42,565 nt of DNA, taken from NCBI GenBank assembly GCA_964634615.1, contig CAZWLQ010000003.1:1-42565 (forward strand), written 5' to 3'. Positions 35,726 through 42,565 of this stretch are shown in pieces. The notes beneath the pieces are model-generated. The model saw only the letters and a program-made list of their open reading frames with translations. It was not told the origin of the DNA and searched no databases. Made by a program: the position numbers and the translations under genes. Positions within the stretch are counted from its first letter, which is position 1. Each line of letters begins with the position of its first letter. The stretch comes from EsbW-18 sp964634615 (GTDB taxonomy: Bacteria; Patescibacteriota; Minisyncoccia; Phycocordibacterales; EsbW-18).

Positions 35726-36244
35726 ATGTCTCACGTCCGCTCACAGAAAAAAGGATTCACCCTGATTGAACTTCTGGTGGTACTCTCAATCATCGCACTC
35801 CTCTCAACGGTGATATTCGCTGCTCTTTCAACCGCACGAAAAAGTGCCCGGGATGCAAAACGTATCAGTGAAATACGCGAGATGCAGACAGCGCTTGAAC
35901 TCTATTACGCCGATTTCGCAGAATACCCTGATGGCGACGGATTGGGCGACGGTTCATGGGACACACCAGGTGATGGGACATTTATTACCGCTCTTGTATC
36001 TGGTGGTTATATGCAATCACACATTCTCGATCCCCTGGTAAACGACGGTGCAGGCAATCTTCGCTACTACCACTTCCCTGCTGGCACGTCGGATTGTGAT
36101 GCAACGCGTGGTGCATTTTATGTGCTTGGTGTCGCTGATATGGAAACAAGCGTTGGAACACACTCGCTCTCACCTGGATGGGAGTGCCCTCTCCGTGATT
36201 TCGGCGAAGAAATGGAATTTGTCATCGGTAAATTCGAAGCATAG
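35726..36244 (+). CDS. Type IV pilin-like (prepilin-type N-terminus) protein
   Basis: 172 residues from the ATG at 35726; the upstream frame is unsupported. The N-terminus SQKKGFTLIELLVVLSIIAL is a classic prepilin signal: cleavage after Gly by PilD, a Phe at mature position 1 and Glu5. The external domain has a Gly/Asp-rich loop (GDGLGDGSWDTPGDG) that resembles the calcium-binding loop of pseudopilins, and two cysteines (DCDAT, WECPL). It may be a pilin or pseudopilin. PilM is encoded about 27 kb away. Confidence 0.93.
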   Translation: MSHVRSQKKGFTLIELLVVLSIIALLSTVIFAALSTARKSARDAKRISEIREMQTALELYYADFAEYPDGDGLGDGSWDTPGDGTFITALVSGGYMQSHILDPLVNDGAGNLRYYHFPAGTSDCDATRGAFYVLGVADMETSVGTHSLSPGWECPLRDFGEEMEFVIGKFEA

Positions 36245-36310
36245 GTTTTTGACAGAGTGCTTGGACGAGAGTATGCTCCACATGGACAACACTTCCAGAT
36301 GGAGGGTGCA

Positions 36311-36478
36311 ATGCTTTTCCGCTTTTTAAAAAAGCCGCGGGCATCCAAAAAAATACCGACTGGCACATGCTTTGTGTGCCCGTGGTGCATCCGATGGATC
36401 GACGGCAAGTTCTTCGTTGGGCACATTCATAATCACCGATACGGAAAGCGCTCAACACCGATACAGACGCTGCGGTAA
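36311..36478 (+). CDS. Small Cys-containing orphan protein
   Basis: 55 residues from the ATG at 36311. GGAGGG lies 4 nt upstream, a strong start signal that decides between this and earlier in-frame ATGs. The protein is basic, with CFVCPWC near its middle and a His-rich end (GHIHNHRYGK), so metal binding is possible but unproven. No family is recognised. It is followed by an intrinsic terminator. Confidence 0.6.
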   Translation: MLFRFLKKPRASKKIPTGTCFVCPWCIRWIDGKFFVGHIHNHRYGKRSTPIQTLR

Positions 36479-36479
36479 C

Positions 36480-36508
36480 AACCCCCAGACATTGAATACC
36501 TGGGGGTT
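36480..36508 (+). terminator. Intrinsic terminator
   Basis: AACCCCCAG (36480-36488) pairs with CTGGGGGTT (36500-36508). It follows the small Cys-containing gene directly. The T tract is short, so its efficiency is uncertain. Confidence 0.65.
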
Positions 36509-36520
36509 CAACACGTGTAT

Positions 36521-36549
36521 TTGACGCTCGACCGTAACCAGACTACACT
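36521..36549 (+). promoter_or_regulatory. Promoter of the small gene at 36593
   Basis: TTGACG (36521-36526), a 17-nt spacer, then TACACT (36544-36549), close to the sigma-70 consensus. The start ATG lies 43 nt downstream, with AAAGGAGG between. Confidence 0.8.
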
Positions 36550-36592
36550 TCGAATCTGAACTGGTTCCCTGCCCTCGAAAGGAGGCGTAGCT

Positions 36593-36796
36593 ATGCGCAA
36601 AAAAGCCTTGAGGCCCGGAGAGGCGCCTCTACAGAGAAGTTCTCACAAACGTCGAAGTACAATCTCCCTCCCGCCCAACGATGACGTGGAGATCAAACCT
36701 CCTGTCGTTGTGGCGCCTCCGCCTACGCTCGAAGAACTCCGGCAGGCCGTCGCAGAGAATCTCCCGAGGATGGATGGTGCCGGAGAGTTGTTCTAA
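36593..36796 (+). CDS. Small basic/proline-rich orphan protein
   Basis: 67 residues. The N-terminal half is basic (KKALRPGEAPLQRSSHKRRS), then comes a proline run (PPVVVAPPPTLEELR) and a short acidic helix. It looks largely disordered. AAAGGAGG lies 7 nt before the ATG and a consensus promoter and a terminator frame it. No family is recognised. The unit resembles the other orphan transcription units at 27677, 36311 and 38958. Confidence 0.65.
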   Translation: MRKKALRPGEAPLQRSSHKRRSTISLPPNDDVEIKPPVVVAPPPTLEELRQAVAENLPRMDGAGELF

Positions 36797-36809
36797 CCTC
36801 TACAGAAGT

Positions 36810-36846
36810 TCGCCGTATCCCTCTTGGGAACGGCGATTGTCTTTTC
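36810..36846 (+). terminator. Intrinsic terminator
   Basis: TCGCCGT pairs with ACGGCGA and, within, TCCC with GGGA, around a short loop. TTGTCTTTTCC follows. It lies 14 bp after the stop of the gene at 36593. Confidence 0.8.
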
Positions 36847-36877
36847 CGTCTTCTCTCCGCACCCGCCCTCAGCGAAG

Positions 36878-38005
36878 CTACTGTATCAATATTTCGCCAC
36901 GCAATGCATCTCGGTGCGCCGCGCGTCTGTACCGACGCATGCCCGAGAGCATACCGAGCGCCAAAAATTCAACAATCAAGTGGCTTCCACCGTACGAAAC
37001 GAACGGCAATACAGTACCGGTGACAGGAAGGATACCAATATTCATTCCAATATGAATCACTGCAGGAATAACGAGCATCAACACAACTCCAATCGCGAAC
37101 AATGTTTCAAAGTTTGTTGCGCCATGCACACCCTCTCGGAGAATACGAAATATAAGGACTGAAAAACAAGCGAGAAGAAGCACGACGCCGATGAACCCCC
37201 ATTCTTCCGCAAAGGCAGCAAAGATGAAGTCGGTCTCATATTCTGGCAAGAACTGGAGACGTGATTGTGTGCCGAATCCGATGCCACGACCAACTAATTG
37301 ACCCGATCCAACCGTTACCATTGATTGATACGCGTTGTACCCCGCACCTTGGATGTCGGTCAGTGGATTCACGAATGTTTTGATGCGGTCCTTTTGATAG
37401 TCCTGAAACACGAACGCCCACAAGCCACCAAACGCGAGTGCCGCAGTGACAAACACAACTGCCACGTGCTTCATTGAGATACCGGAGACCAACACCAAAC
37501 CAAACCACAAGCCGAACACGATGATTGCGCCACCGAAGTCTGGTTGGAGAAAGAGGAGAACGAAGAAGATGAATGCGTAGATACCGGAAACAATGATGTG
37601 GCGTACGTGCGCAATCTCAACGTGCCGACGTGAGAAGTATTTTGCCAAGATAATCACCAGTGCCAACTTTGCTGGATCAGACGGTTGAATGAAAAAGAGC
37701 CCGATGTCGAAGCGAGAAAGCGCGCCAAGCGTGACCGTCCCCAACAGGAAGAGCAGTGCAAGGGCTCCAACCGACGCAATAAAAATCGTCATGACAACCT
37801 GCGTATTTCGGAGAAAACGCCAGTCCAAAACACTCGCAGAAAAAAAGACGCCGAGCGAGAGGATAATCCAGATTATCTGTTGGTCAAAAAACGTATTTGA
37901 TTGCGCAAACGAGTTCATTGTCACCAACCCTGCGGCAGAAAGAAGAAGCGCTGACCCAAGCAAAACCCAATCGATACTGCGAAGTGCGAGCCGGAGGAAA
38001 TTCAT
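36878..38005 (-). CDS. rodA: RodA/FtsW-type SEDS peptidoglycan glycosyltransferase
   Basis: 375 residues with about ten membrane helices. SEDS proteins polymerise peptidoglycan. Signature segments are FIQPSDPAKLALVIILAKY, LFLQPDFGGAI, the loop LPEYETDFIFAAFAEEWGFI and PVTGTVLPFVSYGGSHLI near the C-terminus. Length and pattern fit RodA (elongation) better than FtsW, but the two cannot be told apart by eye. A small anchored protein gene ends 3 bp upstream. Confidence 0.9.
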   Translation of the reverse strand: MNFLRLALRSIDWVLLGSALLLSAAGLVTMNSFAQSNTFFDQQIIWIILSLGVFFSASVLDWRFLRNTQVVMTIFIASVGALALLFLLGTVTLGALSRFDIGLFFIQPSDPAKLALVIILAKYFSRRHVEIAHVRHIIVSGIYAFIFFVLLFLQPDFGGAIIVFGLWFGLVLVSGISMKHVAVVFVTAALAFGGLWAFVFQDYQKDRIKTFVNPLTDIQGAGYNAYQSMVTVGSGQLVGRGIGFGTQSRLQFLPEYETDFIFAAFAEEWGFIGVVLLLACFSVLIFRILREGVHGATNFETLFAIGVVLMLVIPAVIHIGMNIGILPVTGTVLPFVSYGGSHLIVEFLALGMLSGMRRYRRAAHRDALRGEILIQ

Positions 38006-38008
38006 ACC

Positions 38009-38767
38009 CTATTGTAGCTCTTGCGGTACGGGAATGATTTCGATGTTCCCCACCTTTCGCTCAAACACTTCTGGCCAGGTAAAAACAAGGTCTGCGGTTC
38101 CCTCACCCGCTACGTTTTTGAGAATCGTTCGCGAGGCGTGAAGCGCGTTCTCGTCAGCATCATAGAGAATCGCGACCAATGGCAAGGTCGGAATCATGTT
38201 AAGTGAATGATTGGTGAGGCGTGCCGTGAGACGTGGCGCAGTATCTTCGCGGGAAAGATCGATATCGTTGATGGAGAGATCGAATGTGTTTGGCGTCTCG
38301 GTTGTCCATGTTGGAGCACCAAGCGCAAACTCGACACGGGTTGGTACACGCGAACCAGTCTCAACACCGGTCACAAATACCGGCACAACACCCTTCGCAG
38401 GAAGATACATGACTCCTTTTTCTTCTTTCACGAGGATGCTATCTGTGCCACGAAGCTTGAAGGTGTATGGGAGATCGTATGCAGCGACCGATGGGTTCGG
38501 ATTCTCAACAAGTGCAACAACCGTATACACACCAGGAATTATTTCGAAAAGCCGGCTGAAGTGCACGATTGGCTCTGCTGCGGAGAAGCTGCAGATGATT
38601 GGACATCCACCACCACAATCAACCCCCTCTTCCATGCCATTTTGTATGCCATCAGTGCAGGTTGGCGCTTCATAGAAAAACGAATAGAGAATTCCTCCTG
38701 CAATTGCAGCAACGGCGATAAAAAATATAAGGAAGTAGAGCGAACGACGACGTGATGACCAGGACAT
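38009..38767 (-). CDS. N-terminally anchored protein with Cys/Gly-rich motif
   Basis: 252 residues. One membrane helix near the N-terminus (LYFLIFFIAVAAIAGGILYSF) is followed by APTCTDGIQNGMEEGVDCGG and CPIIC, a four-cysteine, Asp/Glu/Asn-rich motif that could bind a metal ion or form disulfides. The rest is beta-rich with no recognised family (FELALGAPTWTTE, LTARLTNHSLNM). It shares a transcript with the rodA-like gene. A cell-surface role is inferred. Confidence 0.7.
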   Translation of the reverse strand: MSWSSRRRSLYFLIFFIAVAAIAGGILYSFFYEAPTCTDGIQNGMEEGVDCGGGCPIICSFSAAEPIVHFSRLFEIIPGVYTVVALVENPNPSVAAYDLPYTFKLRGTDSILVKEEKGVMYLPAKGVVPVFVTGVETGSRVPTRVEFALGAPTWTTETPNTFDLSINDIDLSREDTAPRLTARLTNHSLNMIPTLPLVAILYDADENALHASRTILKNVAGEGTADLVFTWPEVFERKVGNIEIIPVPQELQ

Positions 38768-38806
38768 GGGAACAGGGGTTAGGGTGTAGCGATTAGGGTA
38801 TAGGGC
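38768..38806. repeat. Heptamer-period TTAGGG-like repeat
   Basis: GGTTAGG, GTGTAGC, GATTAGG and GTATAGG follow in 7-nt steps just upstream of the gene at 38009-38767. It is a degenerate relative of the GGGTTTA repeat at 9550. Confidence 0.65.
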
Positions 38807-38890
38807 GGGAGAGGAACATGTATATCATAGCAGAAAGAGACCAAGGGCTTAGGATGCCGAGTCTAGGAAAACAGAAGAATGGGTTCTCGA

Positions 38891-38920
38891 TTGCGTACAG
38901 GGCAACGTTTGTGGTAGAAC
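38891..38920 (+). promoter_or_regulatory. Promoter of the small gene at 38958
   Basis: TTGCGT (38891-38896), an 18-nt spacer, then TAGAAC (38915-38920) preceded by TGG, an extended -10. It places the transcript start downstream of the ATG at 38922, favouring the start at 38958. Confidence 0.55.
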
Positions 38921-38957
38921 TATGTCGGACAACAGCTCACCGAAAGAAAGGACACGA

Positions 38958-39314
38958 ATGAGCAGCCCTTCGGAACAACGAGAAGCTGAGCGTCATGAAT
39001 TTGTGAAGGGGGTCAAGAGACGCCTGGAGGAGCGTCTGGCAGCAACAACTGCGTTTAGCCCTGAAGATCGTCTGAAGCTCATGCGGATTTGCTTCACCGA
39101 GTTGGCCGCCAAGCAAGGATGGCTTTCGGAAAGGAGCAGTTCTCTTGAGGGTGCCGTTGCTCACATCTCACTGGTCAAGCGAATTGATGCTCAGGTGGGA
39201 GAGTTTGCAAGAAGCGAGGATGAAAAGGCGTCCCTCATGAACGACCTCATCTTGTCCTTTGGGGAGGAGATTCGAACCCTCCAGGAGCTCCCCGCATCAG
39301 AGCGAGGGAGCTGA
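38958..39314 (+). CDS. Small helical orphan protein
   Basis: 118 residues from the ATG at 38958, chosen over 38922 because GAAAGGA lies 5 nt before it and the promoter fits. The product is charged and probably all helical (FVKGVKRRLEERLAATTAF, EIRTLQELPA). No membrane segment and no recognised family. It is the last gene before the rRNA genes, facing them, with a terminator between. Confidence 0.65.
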   Translation: MSSPSEQREAERHEFVKGVKRRLEERLAATTAFSPEDRLKLMRICFTELAAKQGWLSERSSSLEGAVAHISLVKRIDAQVGEFARSEDEKASLMNDLILSFGEEIRTLQELPASERGS

Positions 39315-39322
39315 ACGAACAA

Positions 39323-39358
39323 CGGCCGAACCCACAAAGGTTCGGCCGCGTTTCTTTT
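39323..39358 (+). terminator. Intrinsic terminator
   Basis: CGGCCGAACC (39323-39332) and GGTTCGGCCG (39339-39348) form a 10-bp stem, followed by CGTTTCTTTTT. It ends the gene at 38958 and separates it from the rRNA genes on the other strand. Confidence 0.88.
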
Positions 39359-39379
39359 TGCAAGGAGTTCAATTCTTTG

Positions 39380-39488
39380 TTTTGGCGGCTACCTACTCTC
39401 GCCCTTGCGGACTACCATCGGCACAACAGCGCTTAACTTCCGTGTTCGGAATGAGAACGGGTGGTTCCACTGCGTTAAGCCACCAAAA
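39380..39488 (-). rRNA. rrf: 5S rRNA
   Basis: Read on the reverse strand it contains CCCGTTCTCATTCCGAACAC and GGAAGTTAAG, the conserved 5S segments, and closes with a terminal stem (TGGTGGC with GCCGCCA). A longer flanking inverted repeat (AATTCTTTGTTTTGG with CCAAAACAAAGAATT) extends the stem and probably marks processing. It lies about 85 bp after the 23S gene. Confidence 0.95.
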
Positions 39489-39930
39489 CAAAGAATTCAA
39501 CAAAGAGCCATCACTATGATGGGTTAACAACTAGATACTGTAGAGAAAAAAGAAACATCGTGTGTGCGTTCAGATTACCTAACAAGAGAATTCGACGAAT
39601 TAGTACGTCTCGGCTCAACATATTGCTATGCTTCCACCTAACGCCTATCAACGTGATCATCTCTCACGGGTCTTAACGATTTCTAATCTTGGAACTGGCT
39701 TCCCTCTTAGATGCTTTCAGAGGTTATCCATACCCGACATAGCTACCCAGCAATGCTCTTGGCAGAACAACTGGTACACCAGAGGTCAGTTCACTTCGGT
39801 CCTCTCGTACTAGAAGCGAATTTCCTCAAAAATCAACGCCTGCAGCAGATAGGAGACCAACCTGTCTCACGCATGATACCAACGATTACTCGTTGCATTG
39901 GACTGGAGCATCTACCTTCGGTATTAGAAT

Positions 39931-40048
39931 TTTCAAATTCCAGATTCCAAGTTCCAAACAAGCTCCATGATTGCAAGCTCCAAACGAATTCGTTTGGAAT
40001 TTGAAAGTTGGTTTTTGTTTGTGATTTGGTTTTTGGATTTTGAGATTT
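39931..40048. repeat. Palindromic TTCCAA repeat, copy B in the 23S intron
   Basis: About 103 nt from 39934 match copy A (from 40926) with about four differences. AAATTCC, AGATTCC and AAGTTCC run in 7-nt steps, and TTCCAAACAA pairs with a TTGTTTGGAA-type arm. It would sit in the P8 region of the intron. Confidence 0.9.
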
Positions 40049-40168
40049 CCTCGTACTCGAGGCAGGCTGACGTTCAGTCTCTACGGATGTGATGCCTTCT
40101 TTCGAAGAACACGAATAAATTCGTGTCTAATCATAAGCTTCATTGAGGGTCCGAACCGAAGTCCGGAC

Positions 40169-40196
40169 TGGTGGGGAGGGTTGGGATTGGACCAAC
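40169..40196 (-). other. tRNA-like 3' half (T arm and CCA) in the intron
   Basis: Reverse strand: GTTGG-TCCAATC-CCAAC, then CCTCCCC, A and CCA. This is a complete T arm, acceptor strand and encoded CCA, with GGGGAGT about 70 nt upstream able to pair with the acceptor. A cloverleaf is not visible between them, so it is a remnant or mimic. Confidence 0.45.
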
Positions 40197-40290
40197 CTGA
40201 CGACCGATGTGTGGCTGCCCTATTCACACGGGCGACGGAAGAGCCAGGTACACTCGTCTTTTTACTCCCCTCAAGAACATTGTGGGACTC

Positions 40291-40378
40291 GGGTCCCGCA
40301 CGGAAGTTTCTACGCATACGTCTCCCGACGTTGCGTCGGCGGCGTGCCAGCGGCCAGAAACTCTTCCGTGCGGGACCC
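40291..40378. repeat. Long GC-rich hairpin within the intron
   Basis: GGGTCCCGCACGGAAG (40291-40306) pairs with CTTCCGTGCGGGACCC (40363-40378), then TTTCT with AGAAA after a short bulge. The 44-nt loop contains a smaller GC-rich fold. It lies between the two tRNA-like elements. Confidence 0.88.
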
Positions 40379-40389
40379 ATTCTTGATGA

Positions 40390-40467
40390 TGGTTGGGAAG
40401 GAAGGATTCGAACCTCCGACCTTGGGGTCCCTAAGGCCCCACGCGCTGACCACTGCGCCACTCCCCA
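40390..40467 (-). tRNA. tRNA-like gene inside the 23S intron, irregular anticodon loop
   Basis: 78 nt with CCA. Acceptor TGGGGAG with CTTCCCA (one G-T pair), discriminator A, encoded CCA. D arm GCGC-AGTGGTCA-GCGC, T arm GGAGG-TTCGAAT-CCTTC (one G-T pair), short variable region AGGTC. The anticodon stem TGGGG/CCCCA encloses nine bases, CCTTAGGGA, instead of seven. Dropping CC gives a proline-type loop with AGG; another register gives TAG. Amino-acid identity is therefore open, and it may be a decayed or structural tRNA. Confidence 0.75.
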
Positions 40468-40910
40468 ACTAGATCAAGACTGGTGCTGCGTGAGGCCGTT
40501 TACATATGGTCCCCAACAGTTCGCTTTCGCTTATCCCCTGACCGGGGGCTCACCTCTCTACTGGGATAGAGTCGGTGGCCGTTTTGCTTTTGGCTACGCA
40601 GCATGTTTCCCTCAATGAAGCTTACGATTTCATCATATCCTCGGTATTGTCCTTCCGCGTTGTCCGCGTTTGTTCCGCGAAGTTCTGCGTCTTGGATTTC
40701 ACCGATATAGTCAGCTTGTTTCATACAAATTACTCTGTATGACCGCCGTGATGTGATTGGATCTCTACTATTTTAACCTCATGACAACTCATGAGGATGA
40801 ACCGACATTTGATTGCTCGAATGTGTAGGTTTTTTATCTTCGACGAAAAGACTTTTCCTTATTTTCCGGATATACAACATTACTCTCGATTCATCAGGGT
40901 TCAGACTGTC

Positions 40911-41046
40911 TAAAAATCAAATCTCCAAATTCCAGATTCCAAGTTCCAAACAAGTTCCATGATTACAAGCTCCAAACGGATTTGTTTGGAATTTGAAAGT
41001 TGGTTTTTGTTTGTGATTTGGTTTTTGGTGTTTGGAATTTAATTCC
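40911..41046. repeat. Palindromic TTCCAA repeat, copy A in the 23S intron
   Basis: Nearly identical to copy B over about 103 nt from 40926. It fills the loop between the exon end and the internal sequence that pairs with it (41053-41062 with 40897-40906), i.e. the loop of the proposed P1. Confidence 0.9.
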
Positions 41047-41076
41047 TAAACGGTCTGAACCCAGCTCACGTACCTT

Positions 41077-41109
<33 letters not shown>

Positions 41110-41708
41110 TCTCCAGCCCCGGGATAAGGTGAGCCGACATCGAGGTGCCGAACACCGCCGTCGCTGTGGACGCTCGGGCGGTACTAGCCTGTTATCCCCA
41201 GAGTAGCTTTTATCCGTTGAGCTCCCCCCGCGTCTAATGCGCAGGGTCGGATCACTATGCTCTGCTTTCGCATCTGCTCGGAATGTCCTCCTTGCAGTTA
41301 AACTCCCTTATGCCATTACACTATCGGCACGGTTTCCATTCGCGCCTAGGGAATCTTAATAGACCCCTCCGTTACTTTTTAGGAGGGATTCGCCCCAAAC
41401 AAACTACCTACCAGATACTGTTCCCGCGCGTTTTTGCCGCGCAGGTTAGAATGCACAACTCAAAAGAATGGTATTTCACTGACGAGTAACGTACAACCGA
41501 AATCATACGCATAACCTCTCCCATCTATTCTACGCAATTGACTCGTGCACCCAATATCAAGCTGTAGTAAAGCTTCTGGGGTCTTTTCGTCTAGCTGCAG
41601 GTAACCGGCATCTTCACCGGTATTGTATTTTCACCGAGCGAGTCCTCGAGACAGTTCCCCAGTCGTTACACCATTCGTGCGCGTCAGAACTTACCTGACA
41701 AGGAATTG

Positions 41709-41747
<39 letters not shown>

Positions 41748-42565
41748 CAGGGCTTATATAGCTCAGCCTCAACCTTGCGGAAGAGACCCTCCATAGTTGA
41801 CCTTCTGGCATTGGTCAGGTGTCACCCCCTATACATCCTCTTACGAGTTCGCAGGGAGCTGTGTTTTTGTTAAACAGTCGCCAGGGATACTTTCGCTGCG
41901 GCCCCTCTTGCGAGGGGCAGGCCTTATCGCTAACTTACGGCCGCTTTTTTGCCGAGTTCCTTGAGGACCTCTCACTCGTTCGCCTTGGTCTACTCGACCA
42001 AACCACCGGAGTCGGTTTGCGGTACGGGTTCCTTGATATTAACTTTAGAAGATTTTCTTGGAGGCGTGCTTTGTATCATTCCCCAGCACGAGGCTGAGTT
42101 CTCGACAACGCTTGGGATAGTGCCAGCCGGATTTACCAAACTGACGCCCTCATGTCGCCGACGCAAATCCAATAATGCGCGATACATACTACACCCCGTC
42201 TCTCCATCAGATATCCGGGAAGTCATGGAATATTAACCATGTGTCCATCACCTACGGCGTTCGCCATTGGCTTAGGCCCGACTAACCCTTCGCTGATTGA
42301 CATCGCGAAGGAAACCTCGGTTTTTCGGCGTGCGGGGATTTCACCCGCATTGTGGTTACTTGTGCCAACATTCTCTCTTCCCAACGCTCCACCGTGGGTC
42401 ACCCCTTCGGCTTCATCGCGATGGAAATGCTCTCCTACCGCTCATCACACTGAGTGTGATAAACCCTCAACTTCGGTACGATGCTTAACCCCGATCATCT
42501 ACGGCGCGGGATCTCTAAGTGAGTGAGCTGTTACGCTTTCTTTAAAGGATGGCTGCTTCTAAGCC

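Larger units (their letters stand above)
40131..40628. repeat. 20-bp inverted repeat framing the tRNA-bearing part of the intron
   Basis: ATCATAAGCTTCATTGAGGG (40131-40150) and its complement at 40609-40628 differ by one base, which gives a G-U pair in RNA. They enclose 458 nt that hold both tRNA-like elements and the GC-rich hairpin. Confidence 0.85.
39872..41049 (-). mobile_element. Putative group I intron in 23S rRNA
   Basis: About 1178 nt separate GGGTTCAGACCGT from CGTGAGACAGG, which are joined in other 23S genes. The site is the motif used by rRNA introns with the I-CreI endonuclease site. The 5' exon ends in T and the insert ends in G, as group I introns do. GGGTTCAGAC of the exon pairs with GTCTGAACCC inside the insert (40897-40906), a possible P1. 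GACTG (from 40079) and CAGTC (from 39905) could form P7. No homing-endonuclease gene is clear; a 74-codon open frame at 40500-40724 is not convincing. The insert carries two palindromic repeats, a tRNA-like gene and two long RNA helices. Boundaries may be off by one or two bases. Confidence 0.7.

Noticed and set aside
40143..40472. Plus-strand open frame of 109 codons with GEGWDWTN and GKEGFEPPT segments
   Set aside because: These peptide patterns are what tRNA sequences give when read from the wrong strand. The region is a tRNA-like gene and its surroundings within the rRNA intron.
40500..40724. Minus-strand 74-codon open frame in the intron, possible homing endonuclease
   Set aside because: No LAGLIDADG, HNH or GIY-YIG motif, no ribosome site, and it overlaps structured RNA segments. 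Kept only as a note under the intron.

Overview
The window looks like a chromosome fragment from a Candidate Phyla Radiation bacterium (Patescibacteria, Parcubacteria-like). The evidence is indirect: small tightly packed genes, a 23S rRNA gene split by a large intron, a MutY relative without iron-sulphur cysteines, an isoleucyl-tRNA synthetase carrying an extra inserted domain, stand-alone PilM and pilin genes, and 7-nt-period repeats scattered between and inside genes. I could not run a phylogenetic search, so the placement is an inference. A run of ten N at 13269-13278 shows this is a scaffold.

Layout. 1-7523 (minus): four genes whose proteins end in nearly the same phosphohistidine swivelling domain. 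Only the first, 1126-residue protein has an ATP-binding dikinase domain, and it carries two swivelling domains. 7596-12900: pilM, a comF-like gene, a DUF1761-like membrane protein, msrB, an anchored protein of unknown function, tRNA-Ser(GCU), a seven-helix membrane protein and a mutY-like gene. 12948-14137: a membrane-protein gene broken by the assembly gap, and a small anchored protein. 14195-25584 (minus): recO, a frameshifted HD-like gene, ileS, a sensor kinase, argS, glyA, thyA, dcd and a CYTH protein, with folA divergent at 25611. glyA, thyA, dcd and folA, plus folD at 31990, cover thymidylate synthesis and the linked folate cycle.

26149-30517 (minus): rplK, nusG, secE, an orphan gene, secF and secD, i.e. 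protein export and transcription/translation. 30590-35442: a small acidic protein, a sugar-nucleotide epimerase, folD, a polyprenyl-phosphate sugar transferase and a glycosyltransferase, together suggesting surface polysaccharide synthesis. 35482-36796: a small membrane protein, a type IV pilin-like protein and two small orphan genes. 36878-38767 (minus): a RodA/FtsW-type SEDS protein and an anchored protein with a Cys/Asp/Gly-rich motif. 38958-39314: a small orphan gene.

39380 to the window end (minus): 5S rRNA and the 3' two thirds of 23S rRNA. The 23S gene is interrupted by about 1.18 kb inserted in the peptidyl-transferase region at the ...CGTGAGACAG motif. The insert has features of a group I intron. 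It contains two nearly identical palindromic repeats, a tRNA-like gene with an encoded CCA and an irregular anticodon loop, a strong GC-rich hairpin and a 20-bp inverted repeat.

The observations most worth following up are the multi-swivel phosphotransfer operon, the tRNA-bearing 23S intron, the histidine-phosphatase domain inside IleRS, and the heptamer-period repeats that recur in spacers, in ileS and in the rRNA intron.
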